Assembly (NCBI RefSeq): GCF_000213175.1 | Contig: NW_009799102.1 | Coordinates: forward strand, 2,394,309-2,458,308 | Direction of reading: 5' to 3' | Length of the DNA: 64,000 bases | From: Neurospora tetrasperma FGSC 2508 | Lineage: Eukaryota; Ascomycota; Sordariomycetes; Sordariales; Sordariaceae | In this document: in pieces, positions 36,741-46,328 of the stretch | How the letters are laid out: the number at the start of each line of letters is the position of its first letter | Position numbering within the stretch: position 1 is the stretch's first letter | Made by a program: the position numbers and the translations under genes | The notes under the pieces: generated by a model | Seen by the model: only the letters and a program-made list of their open reading frames with translations | Database searches by the model: none | What the model was told of the DNA's origin: nothing

Positions 36741-37604
36741 TTAGTACTCTAATAACCTATATATTGTTTAATAATACTAATTGCTATTTACATACTCGTA
36801 TTAGACGTATTAATATAATTATAAAAATAATTAAAAATTAAAGTATATTATATAATTTGGAGATTTATGATTATCATTTAGAATAAAGTAATTTTTAAAT
36901 TATTTACAATAGCTAAAATATATTTTAATTATTATTAAATTACTAACCGTCCAATTATAACCTCTAGGGATAGATAATATCTATTAGTAGTATATTGGGA
37001 CTAGTTTAATTTATTAGCTTTTCGTAAGATATATAATATATTCTATATCTTTCTCAATTCCTTTTTCTCTATTTTATTTTTCTAGCATACTACTAAAAGG
37101 GTTTGGAAGGATAGGTAAATTTATAGAACTTTTATAAATTCTAATAACCTTTTACTATTATTAAAATAATATATTTTATTATAAAGAAGTAAAACTAATC
37201 TATCTTTTAACTTTCCTTTTATAAATCCTTATATAGTTTAATTACTACCAGATTAACCCCTAACTACCTAATTATAATTAAGGTTAATATAATAGTAGAA
37301 GCTTTAATTCTCTTTAATTGGATAAGTAGTCTCTTTTTATTACAAGCCTATTGGGTATTTACGGCAATAGGGGTGGAATGGAGCTTAAAATTATCGATAA
37401 AGAGGAAAAGGAAGGTCTACAGCCACAAAAATATCTATAGAGACATAACTAAATACTAGAATAAATAAGTAGCTTAAATAGCGCTAGCCAACTAGAGAGT
37501 ATACTTGGACCTGCAGCCTAAGCACTATATCTCTAGGCGCTAGCCTATTATACTTCTTTAATAGTGTTTGGGAGAGCCAATACACTTGTAGTAGCATCGC
37601 TACA

Positions 37605-37925
37605 GTTATATAGTCTTCCCTAATTTAAATACGGGAGATTGCGGTTTAATATATAGCTTTATACTACTAATTAGGTACTAAAGGTACTCTAAGACTAACT
37701 TTACACTAGGTAGTAATTTGGCTTGTATAAGTAATAAAATACTATCCCTCTTTCTAGATTAACTATATTAACTAATAGAAAGAAGTTCAATTTTATAAAT
37801 AGTCGTTACTACTATTCTAACATCTCTAATTCAAAATTCCGCCTGCAGCTTTGAACTTAGTTGTAATAACCTAAAATAGAATAGCGAGTTCTACAACTTT
37901 ACGCCCCCGCTGCTGGAGAATAAAG
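37605..37925 (+). repeat. Second copy of the 26030-26345 segment
   Basis: Ends in CGCCCCCGCTGCTGGAGAATAAAG, then diverges from the other copy. See the entry at 26030. It lies 3' of relic B at nearly the same distance as its partner lies 3' of relic A. Confidence 0.85.
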
Positions 37926-40090
37926 GTTACCGTGTGCTCCTATAGAACTATAGTATCGAAGCCTAATATAGAATTAACCTTTAACGTACTAGCTTACCTT
38001 ATAGCCTTAGTTATACTTAGCGTAAGTAGGTGGAAATAGTATATTTAGGTTTGCGTACATTTGAGCTTCCTTTAGACTTTTATAATATCTTACTATTATT
38101 CTATTACAATCTTATACAAATAATTCGTCCCGACCCAACATATATACAAACTTTATATATAGTAGTAACGTACTATAATTGAACTGCGCTGGCGTACATT
38201 GCACCGAACGCAGGTAGAAACACACGTGGTTAGTAGTATATTGAAATATAGGGTACAATTATTATTTAAGAGTGAAGATGTATATATTTAGAGTCGGCCC
38301 TAGGTAAAGAACAATTTAAGAATAGGAAGTTATTATAAAAAGGTTACCCTACTTACTACCCAAAACTAGCGACCTTGTTACTTTCTATTAATATAAGTAG
38401 CTACTACAACCTATACTAGCTATAGGACCTTTAGTACAATAAAGCAACTTGAAAGCAGCCGCTGGGAATATAGGCGATATAGAAGCTCTGATCCCAACAC
38501 ATTGTATAATAACTGGAAGCAAACGTGGGAAGAAAAATTATACAACGCGTTTAGCTTATATAATATACTAATTGTAACGTATTCGGTTTATTCTTATAAC
38601 CTTGCGGCAAACTAACTAGGTCTTAATAATTTTATTAGGAACGAGAGTAGGAAGTAGACTTACCTACTATATAGACTGTAGTTAAAGAAGATCTTAGCTT
38701 TAGACCGCTTGGAGAGTAGTTTGACTTATTTTAGCTTAATTATACGAGCCAAATCGCTAGTTTGGAGGAAGTCTTAGAGAAGTTTCAAAACCCAACTAGT
38801 CGATAACTATTTTTTGACGCTAATAAGGCTAAATTAATCAATATATAGGAGAATTAGTTAGGTAATAACAATTAATTTACTATAAGGCTATATACCTTCT
38901 AATATACTCCGGGGATACAATACTCTCTCCTAGGCAATTATATAATTATATATAGAGTTTAAAACCTATAATATTATATATGTAACGAACTAGGGTGGTT
39001 ATTTTTCTATTAGAGAGAACTCCTTAGATAGAGGACGCCTCCCCTTCGTCTTTCTATTTATTTACTACCATTATATACGGAATAGCCAACCTATAAGAGG
39101 CAATAAAACTATATATAGAATTTATAATTAGGAATACTAAATTTATAGTAATAATCTTTCGTAGTATCGTCAACTTTCCTCCCGTATATTAAAATTATGG
39201 AGTCTGAAAGGGGGTAGTTATTTGTGGAAAGGATAGCTCGAAGGGCCTCGGGTTCGCGGAATATAGTTAAAATGAACTAATCCTTTTTTCTCTTCCTTTT
39301 AGGAAGCCAATGAAGATTAACTGGAAGCAGTATAAGGCGGCAAGGTTTGTCTCATTCTAAGTGGTTCTAGAGAGCCGAAGCTGGCAGCCTACAACTCGAC
39401 TTAGAGTATGCACGTGCTCGACTTTTCACTTATTTTCCTTAGACCTACCTCCTTTATCTTCCTACCTTAACCTTCTTAATTAGTTTATTATAGTGGATTA
39501 TTAAACCGTAATCCAATAAGATAAGAGCAAGAGATTCCTTTGCTACGCTCTTATTAAAATTAGGCTCCTCGGCTATTGTAAAGGGGTAGTAACCTGCAAG
39601 TTTTAATAGTCAAAGAGAAAGGCGGATATAGAAAAACGATAAGAGGTTTTGTAAGAAATGTGGTAGGTTGGTACTTAAATAGAAGTTACCTAACTAAAGA
39701 GCTTAAAGAAAATTAATTAACGAATTTAAACTAAGAAACTTCTAAGTCCTATTTGACTATACTGACTTTACCAGTTTATTAAAGTACGCCTTCCTATAAT
39801 ATTTACCTAGTTTCTTATAAAAATTAGGATACACCCTCTTAATCTTTATTACCCTTAAATAATCTTCTATTATAAATACCCTACTATAATTCAGTTTCGC
39901 AAATAGGTTAATATTTTATTTCCTCTCTTCTATAATTATTACGAGGGGGTTAAATATGATGCTCTCTTCCTTGTCCGGCTCAGGCGGCAATACGCTAGTT
40001 GAATACAATATAGTTAGGTACTTGCCTCTAGCTCAGTTCTTGGCTATAGATTTGGCACCTCTATTAATAATAGTTAAGTATAAAGAATGG
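37926..40090. other. AT-rich degraded block, no gene recognised
   Basis: RIP-type sequence with stops in all frames. A TGTAACGAAC motif at about 38978 resembles the start of fungal LTRs but I found no partner. Near 39430 there is a CTACCTCCTTTATCTTCCTACC piece of the dispersed repeat. The AT-rich character ends abruptly near 40.09 kb. Confidence 0.55.
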
Positions 40091-40448
40091 TGTAGTTGCT
40101 TGCGAATAACAACGAACCACCGGTATCAACCGTAGGGTTTTTCTCCTGTGTCGCTATAGTCCGGGCACGACTCGTAGTAGGTGAGTTCGGAAGGGTGGGC
40201 GCGAAAGGAGTCAGAATATTCGCTGAGGGGCTCGAACCAGACGGTTTTGAAGATGCGGCCTTTTGTAAAGAATTTCCGGGGTTTATCGATTGTGAGGTAC
40301 TCTCTTTCGATAATATTAGAAAGTACGATGGTTTATCACGGACAATAATTGACCCACTTCACCAAAGCTATCTCTAGCTATGATAGGGTTAGTCCTAGTT
40401 TACCTGTACCACATGATGGACGTTGGTGAGATTTGAGTCTGGGTTGTT

Positions 40449-40520
40449 TGTTAATGGGCGCGGCGGTCGCGCGCGAGAGTCTAGCTCTTGAGAAGATGGG
40501 TTCGACTCCTATATTGACGC
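40449..40520 (+). tRNA. tRNA-like cloverleaf, anticodon CUA
   Basis: 72 nt fold by eye into a full cloverleaf. The acceptor is TGTTAAT/ATTGACG (7 pairs, 2 wobble). The D stem is GCGC/GCGC with loop GGCGGTC. The anticodon stem is CGAGA/TCTTG with loop GTCTAGC, giving anticodon CTA (40481-40483). The variable loop is AGAAG. The T stem is ATGGG/CCTAT with loop TTCGACT. The B box GGTTCGACTCC is a perfect consensus, while the A box lacks T8 and A14. CUA would read the UAG stop. There is no clear T-run terminator downstream. It may be a genuine but odd tRNA, a decayed tRNA or tRNA-derived element, or chance. Covariance scoring would decide. Confidence 0.42.
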
Positions 40521-40787
40521 ACAACTTAGACTCGACTTCGAAGACTGGATTGCGGCCGGGCAAGGTCCGGAGGGCAGCCGGCACGGGCGAACGATGGACG
40601 GAACCCGGAGGGAGAACAACCACAGAAGAGGAGGCCACAGCCAAGGAAGTTTCTATCCCAGAAACCTCGAAGAGAGGGGGTCATATTAGACCATAGAAAG
40701 TCTGTCATCACTAAAGCTCGCACTCTGGCTGAGGGACTTCGTCGTATATGCAGGACAGCACCGCCGTATGGCGTCGGAGGGGCCTGA

Positions 40788-41360
40788 AGACAATGTGTTG
40801 GGACATGTTACGACATCCTCACCGCCGCTCAAAACGACAGCATCGCCTTCCACCCGCGCCTCTCCCGCTTCCCACGCACCGACCTCTCGCTCCGTCTCAA
40901 TTTGGATAACCACCATAATGTGTACAACATCAGCCAAGTGGCCGTGGACGGCATAAGCGCTTTTATGCAACGGACCTTCTCGACATGTGTCTCCCCGCTC
41001 ACTAACTGCTCAGACTCGGATGCAGGAGGAATGGACGCAAAAGATTTTGAAGCAGCAGCTGTCTCCCTCTCCGACAACTGGAAACCCATCAACGGCTACT
41101 ACGACCTCCGCCCCAACTGGTTCTCGCCCAGCATCGCTCGCGTGTTCTGGGAGACAGACGACCTCAAACAAAAATGGGCCAGCATCGCCCAGGGTCTAAC
41201 CAACGGGATCAGACGCGGCGCAGACAACCTGACAGACGCCTTCGAGTACGGAGCGGACAACCCCGTTTTTGGCGACATCAACGAGGTCCGCAGTGTGACA
41301 GCACGATTCTGGGCACAGGCAGGGCTGGGCCAAAAGAAGTCGATATGGATAAATCAATAA
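40788..41360 (+). CDS. Partial gene, secreted/ectodomain-like, family unknown
   Basis: The frame is open for 190 codons from a stop at 40785 to the TAA at 41358-41360, and the sequence has normal codon composition. It begins CVGTCYDILTAAQNDSIAFH and continues RTDLSLRLNLDNHHNVYNIS. The C-terminal part contains PNWFSPSIARVFWETDDLKQ and IAQGLTNGIRRGADNLTD. Several N-glycosylation sequons (NIS, NCS, NLT) and paired Cys suggest an extracellular region. The LTN-x-IR block recalls the C-terminal ectodomain of fungal DUF3176-type membrane proteins, but the usual final membrane helix is missing. No good start codon is present at the left end (the first in-frame ATG is at 40902). I take it as the 3' part of a truncated gene. 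Confidence 0.5.
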   Translation, partial: RQCVGTCYDILTAAQNDSIAFHPRLSRFPRTDLSLRLNLDNHHNVYNISQVAVDGISAFMQRTFSTCVSPLTNCSDSDAGGMDAKDFEAAAVSLSDNWKPINGYYDLRPNWFSPSIARVFWETDDLKQKWASIAQGLTNGIRRGADNLTDAFEYGADNPVFGDINEVRSVTARFWAQAGLGQKKSIWINQ

Positions 41361-42213
41361 AGCTAAAGAGTAGAAAAGAGGAGGTGGCTGAAGGCCGGCG
41401 AACGAGGTGCGCCTTAAAATAGGGTGCGCGAGTTCTGCCGGGCCTGACCGCCCAAAAGCCGCCTTGGACACAGCCAGCCAGGACACCAGTGCCATGACAG
41501 GTTGAACAAGAAAGGAGAGAGTATCTGCCTGGCAATGTTGCCAAAGTGGGTCCGGATTGAGATGTTGTCATTGATGAGGTTCAATAACGGAAATAGGATA
41601 AAGGCGTCATTAACTTGAGGCTCAACGGGTAGCCACGCGGGCGGAAGCTAAAGCCGGCAGAAAGCCGGAGCGGGAAGTTGAGTCCAGATGACGGGAATCG
41701 GCGCTGGTGATCCGGGAAGAGGCCGGATGACGGGAATCCACGTCCGAAAACGCGGCATTGAACCGGTGGTTTGATGAACTCGTTTGATCTGGTGTTTGAC
41801 CTGCTGAAAAGGCGGGGCAGACAGTTGATGCCCGTGAAAAAAGAGATACTATTGAAGAAAGAAGAGTCCAGATGAAATCTGGAAAAATGGGGGAGATGAG
41901 ATGCCTTGGAGTGGTTTCCGATGTGCTGTCTAAACGCCCTAATAACCGCTCTTGCCACACCCACCACCAACACAACGCAAATCAACGCTCTTGCCGACCA
42001 CAGCAATATTTGGAGCAAAGATGCTTGGCCAGTTATTCTTAACATGGCACCCAGCCGCCCGCGCATGGCCAATCTCACATACTGTTAAGCCTCTAGTAAG
42101 TGACGGAAAACACCTATACCGTCAGCGATGAGACTAGGTGATGTAAAAGATCCATAGCACTAATAAGACATTAGTTTCAGGCCTTCTGCCTTGGTGGTTC
42201 CCTTCGCTTCTTC
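41361..42213. other. Upstream region of the helicase-nuclease gene
   Basis: About 850 bp of balanced-GC DNA. Overlapping open frames occur on both strands around 41.6-42.1 kb but none has a recognisable domain. It presumably contains the promoter of the gene starting at 42214. I see no diagnostic promoter motif. Confidence 0.45.
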
Positions 42214-44433
42214 ATGAACACGCATAGCTTGCTTAAACGGCAGAAAGAGAGATGTTCATTTACCCCGTCCAAGGAGCAGCAAGAGATCGCAGAACTCTGC
42301 GGTACGAAGAATGTTGTCGTGTCGGCTCGGCCAGGCTCCGGCAAAACGGCTACGGCTGAGGCTATTGTAGCCGCCCACCCAGAAAAGCGAGTAGCTGTGC
42401 TCACCTACTCAAAGAGACTTCAGCTAGAGACCCATCGACGGCTTCGCACCTACTCTAACTGCAAAGTCTTCACTTTTCACTCCATGGCCGGCTTACTTTT
42501 TGGGACCCTTGTCCCCAGCGACGCTACTTTGGCGCAGCAGAAAAAACGAGTCCTTGATCGCAACGAGCTTCCTCGGTGGGATTCCGCGCCCTTTGACATT
42601 ATTGTTTTAGACGAGTTTCAGGATTGTACCAAACTCCTCTTCTGGCTTATTAACTGCTTCATCCTTGCCAATGACCAGAAGGCGGGGGGTCAATCTGCCC
42701 GTCTCATCGTATTGGGTGATGAGCGACAAGCCATTTACGGATTCCGTGGTGCCGATGACCGCTACCTTACTTCGGCTCCTGAATTACTGGGTATTGTCAG
42801 CCCATATCCCTTTATCAAGGCTCAGTTGAATCGAAGTTTTCGACTATCGGATCAGTCAGTTCAGTTCATCAACAATACTTTTCTCAGTGGCGAATCATAC
42901 ATCACCAGCTCCAAGCCTGGGCCTAAGCCTATTATCCTGAGATGCCACCTTCAGAACAGCTATGCGTTGGCTAAGCAGCTGTCATCCCTGCTCGAGCGCT
43001 ACGGGGCTAAGAATACCGCAATCATAGCGCCAGCTGTGGGTAAACGCGGGCTATTGCAGGATGTGGTCAACATCTTGTCAGTGAAATACAGAGTGCCCAT
43101 CAGCGTATCAATCGACAACGAGGTTCCTCTAGATGACAGGGTAATTAAGGGCAAGCTGTGTGTTGCTACAATTCACCAGTTCAAAGGCAGCGAGCGTGAT
43201 CTGGTCATTCTCTTCGGCCTCGATTCCTCTTTTTTTGAGTATTTTGGCCGCGATCTTCCCGATGATAGATGCCCCAACGAGGTTTTTGTGGCTCTAACAC
43301 GTGCCGCAGAACAGCTTGTCTTGGTCCATGTCGAGGAGAAGAAGCTCATGCCTTTTGCATCGGTCGAAGCTCTATACGAAACAGCCAGCATTATCAACAT
43401 GACAAGAAATGGGAACCAAATTAAACCGCCCGATCCTCCAGGCCGACCCTTGAAGCGTGGGCTTACCCTGCCATGCTCGATCACGGTCCGAGACATAGCC
43501 CGGCACATAAAAGATGAACATCTCGACGCCATTGTTCATATTCACCTATGTATCCAGGTACAATCGCCTCTACCAGAGGATCAGCACATTAAACTCCCAG
43601 ATGTCGTGATTTCGGACCAAGGAAAGAGGTTCTACGAAGCTGTGAGCGATTTGAATGGCCTTGTCGTTGTCGCAGCTTTTGAGCATGATATTGCTGGATC
43701 ATTGAGTGCGCTTGAACTCGGCCAAGGCAAGACTGACACAATTCCTGAAGTCTGCTCACGGGAAGGTGTCTCATGGCTTTGTCGAAAGGCCTGTGACTAC
43801 GAAGCTGCCGTCTCGGGCTATCTCCCGCGCAGCATCAATATGGCAAACAGCGAATTCAATTGGATAGAACCTGACGACCTTGCCCTAGCGTGCAGTCGAC
43901 TCCGGGGAGAGCTCAGCGGAATAGTCGCAAACCCCAAGTTCGAGGTTCAATCTGAGGGGAATTTCAGCATTGATGATCAGAGATGCCGACTCGTTGGTCG
44001 AGCTGACATCGTGGCGGCTTCGCCCAATCCTGACGGGAACAACGTTGGAGGCGTTGAGTCTGTCTGGGAGATCAAATTTGTCTCACAACTTTCAAACCAG
44101 CATGTCATACAGGCATGTACATATGCCTACTTGTTGGAGCTCCCGCGCATTATACTCTACAATGTACGAAATGGGGAGAAGTGGAAGATCACACCTCGTG
44201 AGGGGCAAGAGGGGTTGCGTTCCATGATTGAACGCGTTCTAAAACTCAAGCATACAACCAAGGGAAAGATGAGTGATGAGGAGTTCACCGAGATGTGTAC
44301 CGGGGTGAGCTTGGAAGTGCTGAATCTACGTTCCCAGATGGTTCACGGCAGTGAAGAGGCGTCTGTTTTGCCCTTATCAAGATTTGGCAGCGAGGGCCTT
44401 CGAACCGACAGGAATTCTACAAAGATGCAATGA
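42214..44433 (+). CDS. UvrD-like SF1 helicase fused to RecB-like nuclease
   Basis: Intronless 739-residue protein, undamaged. The SF1A helicase motifs are complete and in order. They are Walker A ARPGSGKT (38-45), Ia VAVLTYSKRL, II LDEFQD (132-137), III LGDERQAIYGFRGA (167-180), IV LNRSFRLS (205-212), V ATIHQFKGSE (318-327) and VI VALTRA (359-364). The large 1B/2B insertions of UvrD are short, so the helicase core is compact. Residues 590-660 carry PD-(D/E)XK nuclease motifs of the RecB/Cas4 type: GRAD (595-598), WEIK (618-621) and QACTYAY (633-639). The fusion would be expected to unwind and cut DNA, as AddAB/RecB-like enzymes do. Residues 420-590 match nothing I recognise. The gene sits alone in a GC island between RIP-mutated blocks. 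Function is inferred from motifs only. Confidence 0.88.
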   Translation: MNTHSLLKRQKERCSFTPSKEQQEIAELCGTKNVVVSARPGSGKTATAEAIVAAHPEKRVAVLTYSKRLQLETHRRLRTYSNCKVFTFHSMAGLLFGTLVPSDATLAQQKKRVLDRNELPRWDSAPFDIIVLDEFQDCTKLLFWLINCFILANDQKAGGQSARLIVLGDERQAIYGFRGADDRYLTSAPELLGIVSPYPFIKAQLNRSFRLSDQSVQFINNTFLSGESYITSSKPGPKPIILRCHLQNSYALAKQLSSLLERYGAKNTAIIAPAVGKRGLLQDVVNILSVKYRVPISVSIDNEVPLDDRVIKGKLCVATIHQFKGSERDLVILFGLDSSFFEYFGRDLPDDRCPNEVFVALTRAAEQLVLVHVEEKKLMPFASVEALYETASIINMTRNGNQIKPPDPPGRPLKRGLTLPCSITVRDIARHIKDEHLDAIVHIHLCIQVQSPLPEDQHIKLPDVVISDQGKRFYEAVSDLNGLVVVAAFEHDIAGSLSALELGQGKTDTIPEVCSREGVSWLCRKACDYEAAVSGYLPRSINMANSEFNWIEPDDLALACSRLRGELSGIVANPKFEVQSEGNFSIDDQRCRLVGRADIVAASPNPDGNNVGGVESVWEIKFVSQLSNQHVIQACTYAYLLELPRIILYNVRNGEKWKITPREGQEGLRSMIERVLKLKHTTKGKMSDEEFTEMCTGVSLEVLNLRSQMVHGSEEASVLPLSRFGSEGLRTDRNSTKMQ

Positions 44434-44603
44434 GCTACCACCACGCTGTAGACTACGGGCACCCGGAGATGTTGGTAGGCACGGAGTTTTCCGATACGTA
44501 TATCCCAAATGCAAGAGCACAGTATAGGAGGGTCGAAGGCAAAGCTAAGATTCTATTTATGATAGAAGATTTCAGATGGGAAGAAGAAAAAAGGGAGAAC
44601 TAG
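44430..44603 (+). CDS. Small ORF overlapping the helicase stop (57 aa)
   Basis: Its ATG overlaps the helicase stop in an ATGA arrangement. It reads MSYHHAVDYGHPEMLVGTEF and ends in a Glu/Lys-rich tail at TAG 44601-44603. Composition remains coding-like for about 40 codons. It could be the true C-terminus of the helicase-nuclease displaced by a one-base frameshift, a separate small gene, or chance. Eukaryotic translation makes a coupled second cistron unlikely. Confidence 0.3.
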   Translation: MSYHHAVDYGHPEMLVGTEFSDTYIPNARAQYRRVEGKAKILFMIEDFRWEEEKREN

Positions 44604-44699
44604 ATACAAGCGTGCAAACTCAAATAAAAATATTCTGGTCGTACGAGCGATAGCGGGACCTATATGTGGGTCGCTGGTTGCTAGCGCCATTACAGTAAT

Positions 44700-45085
44700 T
44701 AGTGATGGAGAAGTTGCTAAAGAAACACTGGGATTGTATTAATATTTTTAGTAAGAAAGATTTAAATACTCTTTTAGAGTTTAAAGAAAAGATTAATTAT
44801 AAGATTGAATTTGAGAAAAGAAAGAGTTCCTAGGATTTTGGATATAATTCGTTATATAAAATAATTTTGTAGGAGTTGGAGGAATATTATTAATATATTA
44901 TTGAAAACTTTTAAAAGGGTTTTATTAAAGTAAGTTTAATACTATAGGTAGCCCCTATTTTATTTATTCTTAAAGTTAATAGAGGTCTACATTTTTATAT
45001 AAAGTACTATAAATTTAATACGTTATTAAAGAAGAACCAATACCCCCTTTATTTATTGATAAGATATTAGTCTATATTAATTACT
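44700..45085 (+). pseudogene. Ty3/gypsy reverse-transcriptase fragment
   Basis: The plus strand reads, with AT-rich drift, F-K-E-K-I-N-Y-K-I-E-F, then LYKMILQELEE, ENL-KGFIKVSLTPWVAPILF and KANGGLRFYIKYRKFNTLLK then NQYPLPLIDE. This is the N-terminal third of a Ty3/gypsy RT (pattern KGFI..S.SP.AAPVLFV.K..GGLRFCVDYR.LN....KNRYPLPLI). It stops before the catalytic YxDD region and is joined directly to a HET-domain fragment. RIP-type transitions account for most differences. Confidence 0.8.
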
Positions 45086-45113
45086 AAGGGAATTGAGCCT
45101 AGCGGACTCTATA

Positions 45114-45200
45114 ATACAATTCTTAGAATGTAATAATACTAGCAGAGTCCGTCTAACGGAGGACCTCCCTAATAATAAGATTCCACCGCTCTGGTGGAGT
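45114..45200 (+). pseudogene. HET-domain N-terminus fragment (third copy)
   Basis: I/M-Q-F-L-E-C-N-N-T-S-R-V-R-L-T-E-D-L-P-N followed by N-K-I-P-P. This is almost identical at DNA level to the start of NLR relic B (32593-32680; shared block ACTAGCAGRGTCCGTCTAAC). It ends after about 29 codons and then diverges. It is a 5' remnant of a third HET-NLR paralogue. Confidence 0.8.
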
Positions 45201-46328
45201 CTATAGTACGGCGCTCTAGGCGGCCTCAGAAGAAGGCTATATAGAGGTCATTAGAATAGAAGACACTAATTGAGAATATATATATACTTAAAATTTAGTA
45301 CCGAAGTTATAAATAGATAATTTAGGAATATACCGACTTTTATCAAACTAGTAGCTAATTATTAAGTTATTACTTGGAGAATAGGAATAAAATATAAATA
45401 TTATAAATATTTAAGGATCCCTTTTTAAGCTGAAGAAATATTCCGTCCTTAAGGATAGAATTAATAAATAAACCTCCCTTAAATTATATAGATTAAATAT
45501 AGCACTGTTTTTAATATTGAAAATACATTTTCTAAATAGAAATAGATAGAGTAAGACGTATATTTTATATATATTTAAGTATCAAATACTTTACCCATAG
45601 GTATTAAACGTCAAAACCTGGCCCTTTACTTCTTTAAGTATTTCTTAACCTTTCCTAGTTACTTTCTTAGTTTATTATCTACCGATTCTAATAAGTCTTT
45701 CTTTTAAACTCCTTCGCGCTTTTAGATCTTCAACTATTATTACTTCGTATTCTCTTTCGGCTACTCTCTCGTCTAGGTCTTTAATATAATACGCTCCCGC
45801 TACGCCGATTTTAGTATTGCTAGGTTGGACGATTAGATAGCCAATAATACTACATTTTGAGACTTTTGAAATAATTGCGTTTGTATTGAGTGTTACAGTG
45901 GTTACGTATATAGTGCAGGATGGGAAGAGTAATTATTTAGAAGGTAGATGGCACCTCGAGAAGGAAGCATTAGAAAGGGGTCTTTGGTGGAAGCTAGCCC
46001 TTGAGGCGGATCTTGAAGGTAAGCTCGCTTGTCTCCCACTTCCTTAATGAGCATTGATCTAGTTAATCCTGATAATACGCTCTAGGGTATATCAACTATC
46101 TCTGGCATTCCGTCCTTGGTTGGACTCCGGATGAGACGAAAGCTTTTGCCCGTCATATGAAAAGGGAAATGAATGATCCCAACATCCACGGGTATTTCGT
46201 GGCACGTGTTGCATGGGGTTGCAAGCCGGAATAAGCATCTCGACAGTAGGAATAGCTCTTTGGAGCCAAATTGAGCGCTAGGATAGATACGTTTCTGAGC
46301 TCTTTGGGATAAGGTTGTTTAAAATGCG
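45201..46328. other. AT-rich debris then GC transition, no gene
   Basis: 45.2-45.9 kb is RIP-type AT-rich sequence. Read on the minus strand near 45.6-45.85 kb it gives Lys/Glu-rich helical pieces reminiscent of Gag, too degraded to assign. From about 45.9 kb the composition returns to balanced. 45.95-46.3 kb shows no recognised domain, although a lost NACHT core of the next feature might be expected here. Confidence 0.4.

Larger units (their letters stand above)
32593..36750 (+). pseudogene. NLR relic B: HET-NACHT-WD40 gene destroyed by RIP
   Basis: Complete three-domain architecture of an HNWD-type incompatibility receptor, inactivated by RIP. The N-terminus at 32593 reads I/M-R-L-L-E-R-N-N-T-S-R-V-R-L-T-E-D-L-P, with the ATG changed to ATA. 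The HET domain follows: T-(W)-GPEEVLFRDIIDGTSKYK near 32690, then the ICYIDKSNSTKLQYAFNSMF block near 32820. This is the YFWVDTCCIDKSNSTELQ signature. The NACHT P-loop lies at about 33485-33520 and the WD40 array at 35450-36740. Compared with relic A it retains the HET domain but carries a GC-rich 228-bp insertion and a 99-bp tandem duplication between NACHT and WD40. Known relatives trigger cell death on nonself recognition; this copy cannot encode a product. Confidence 0.87.
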
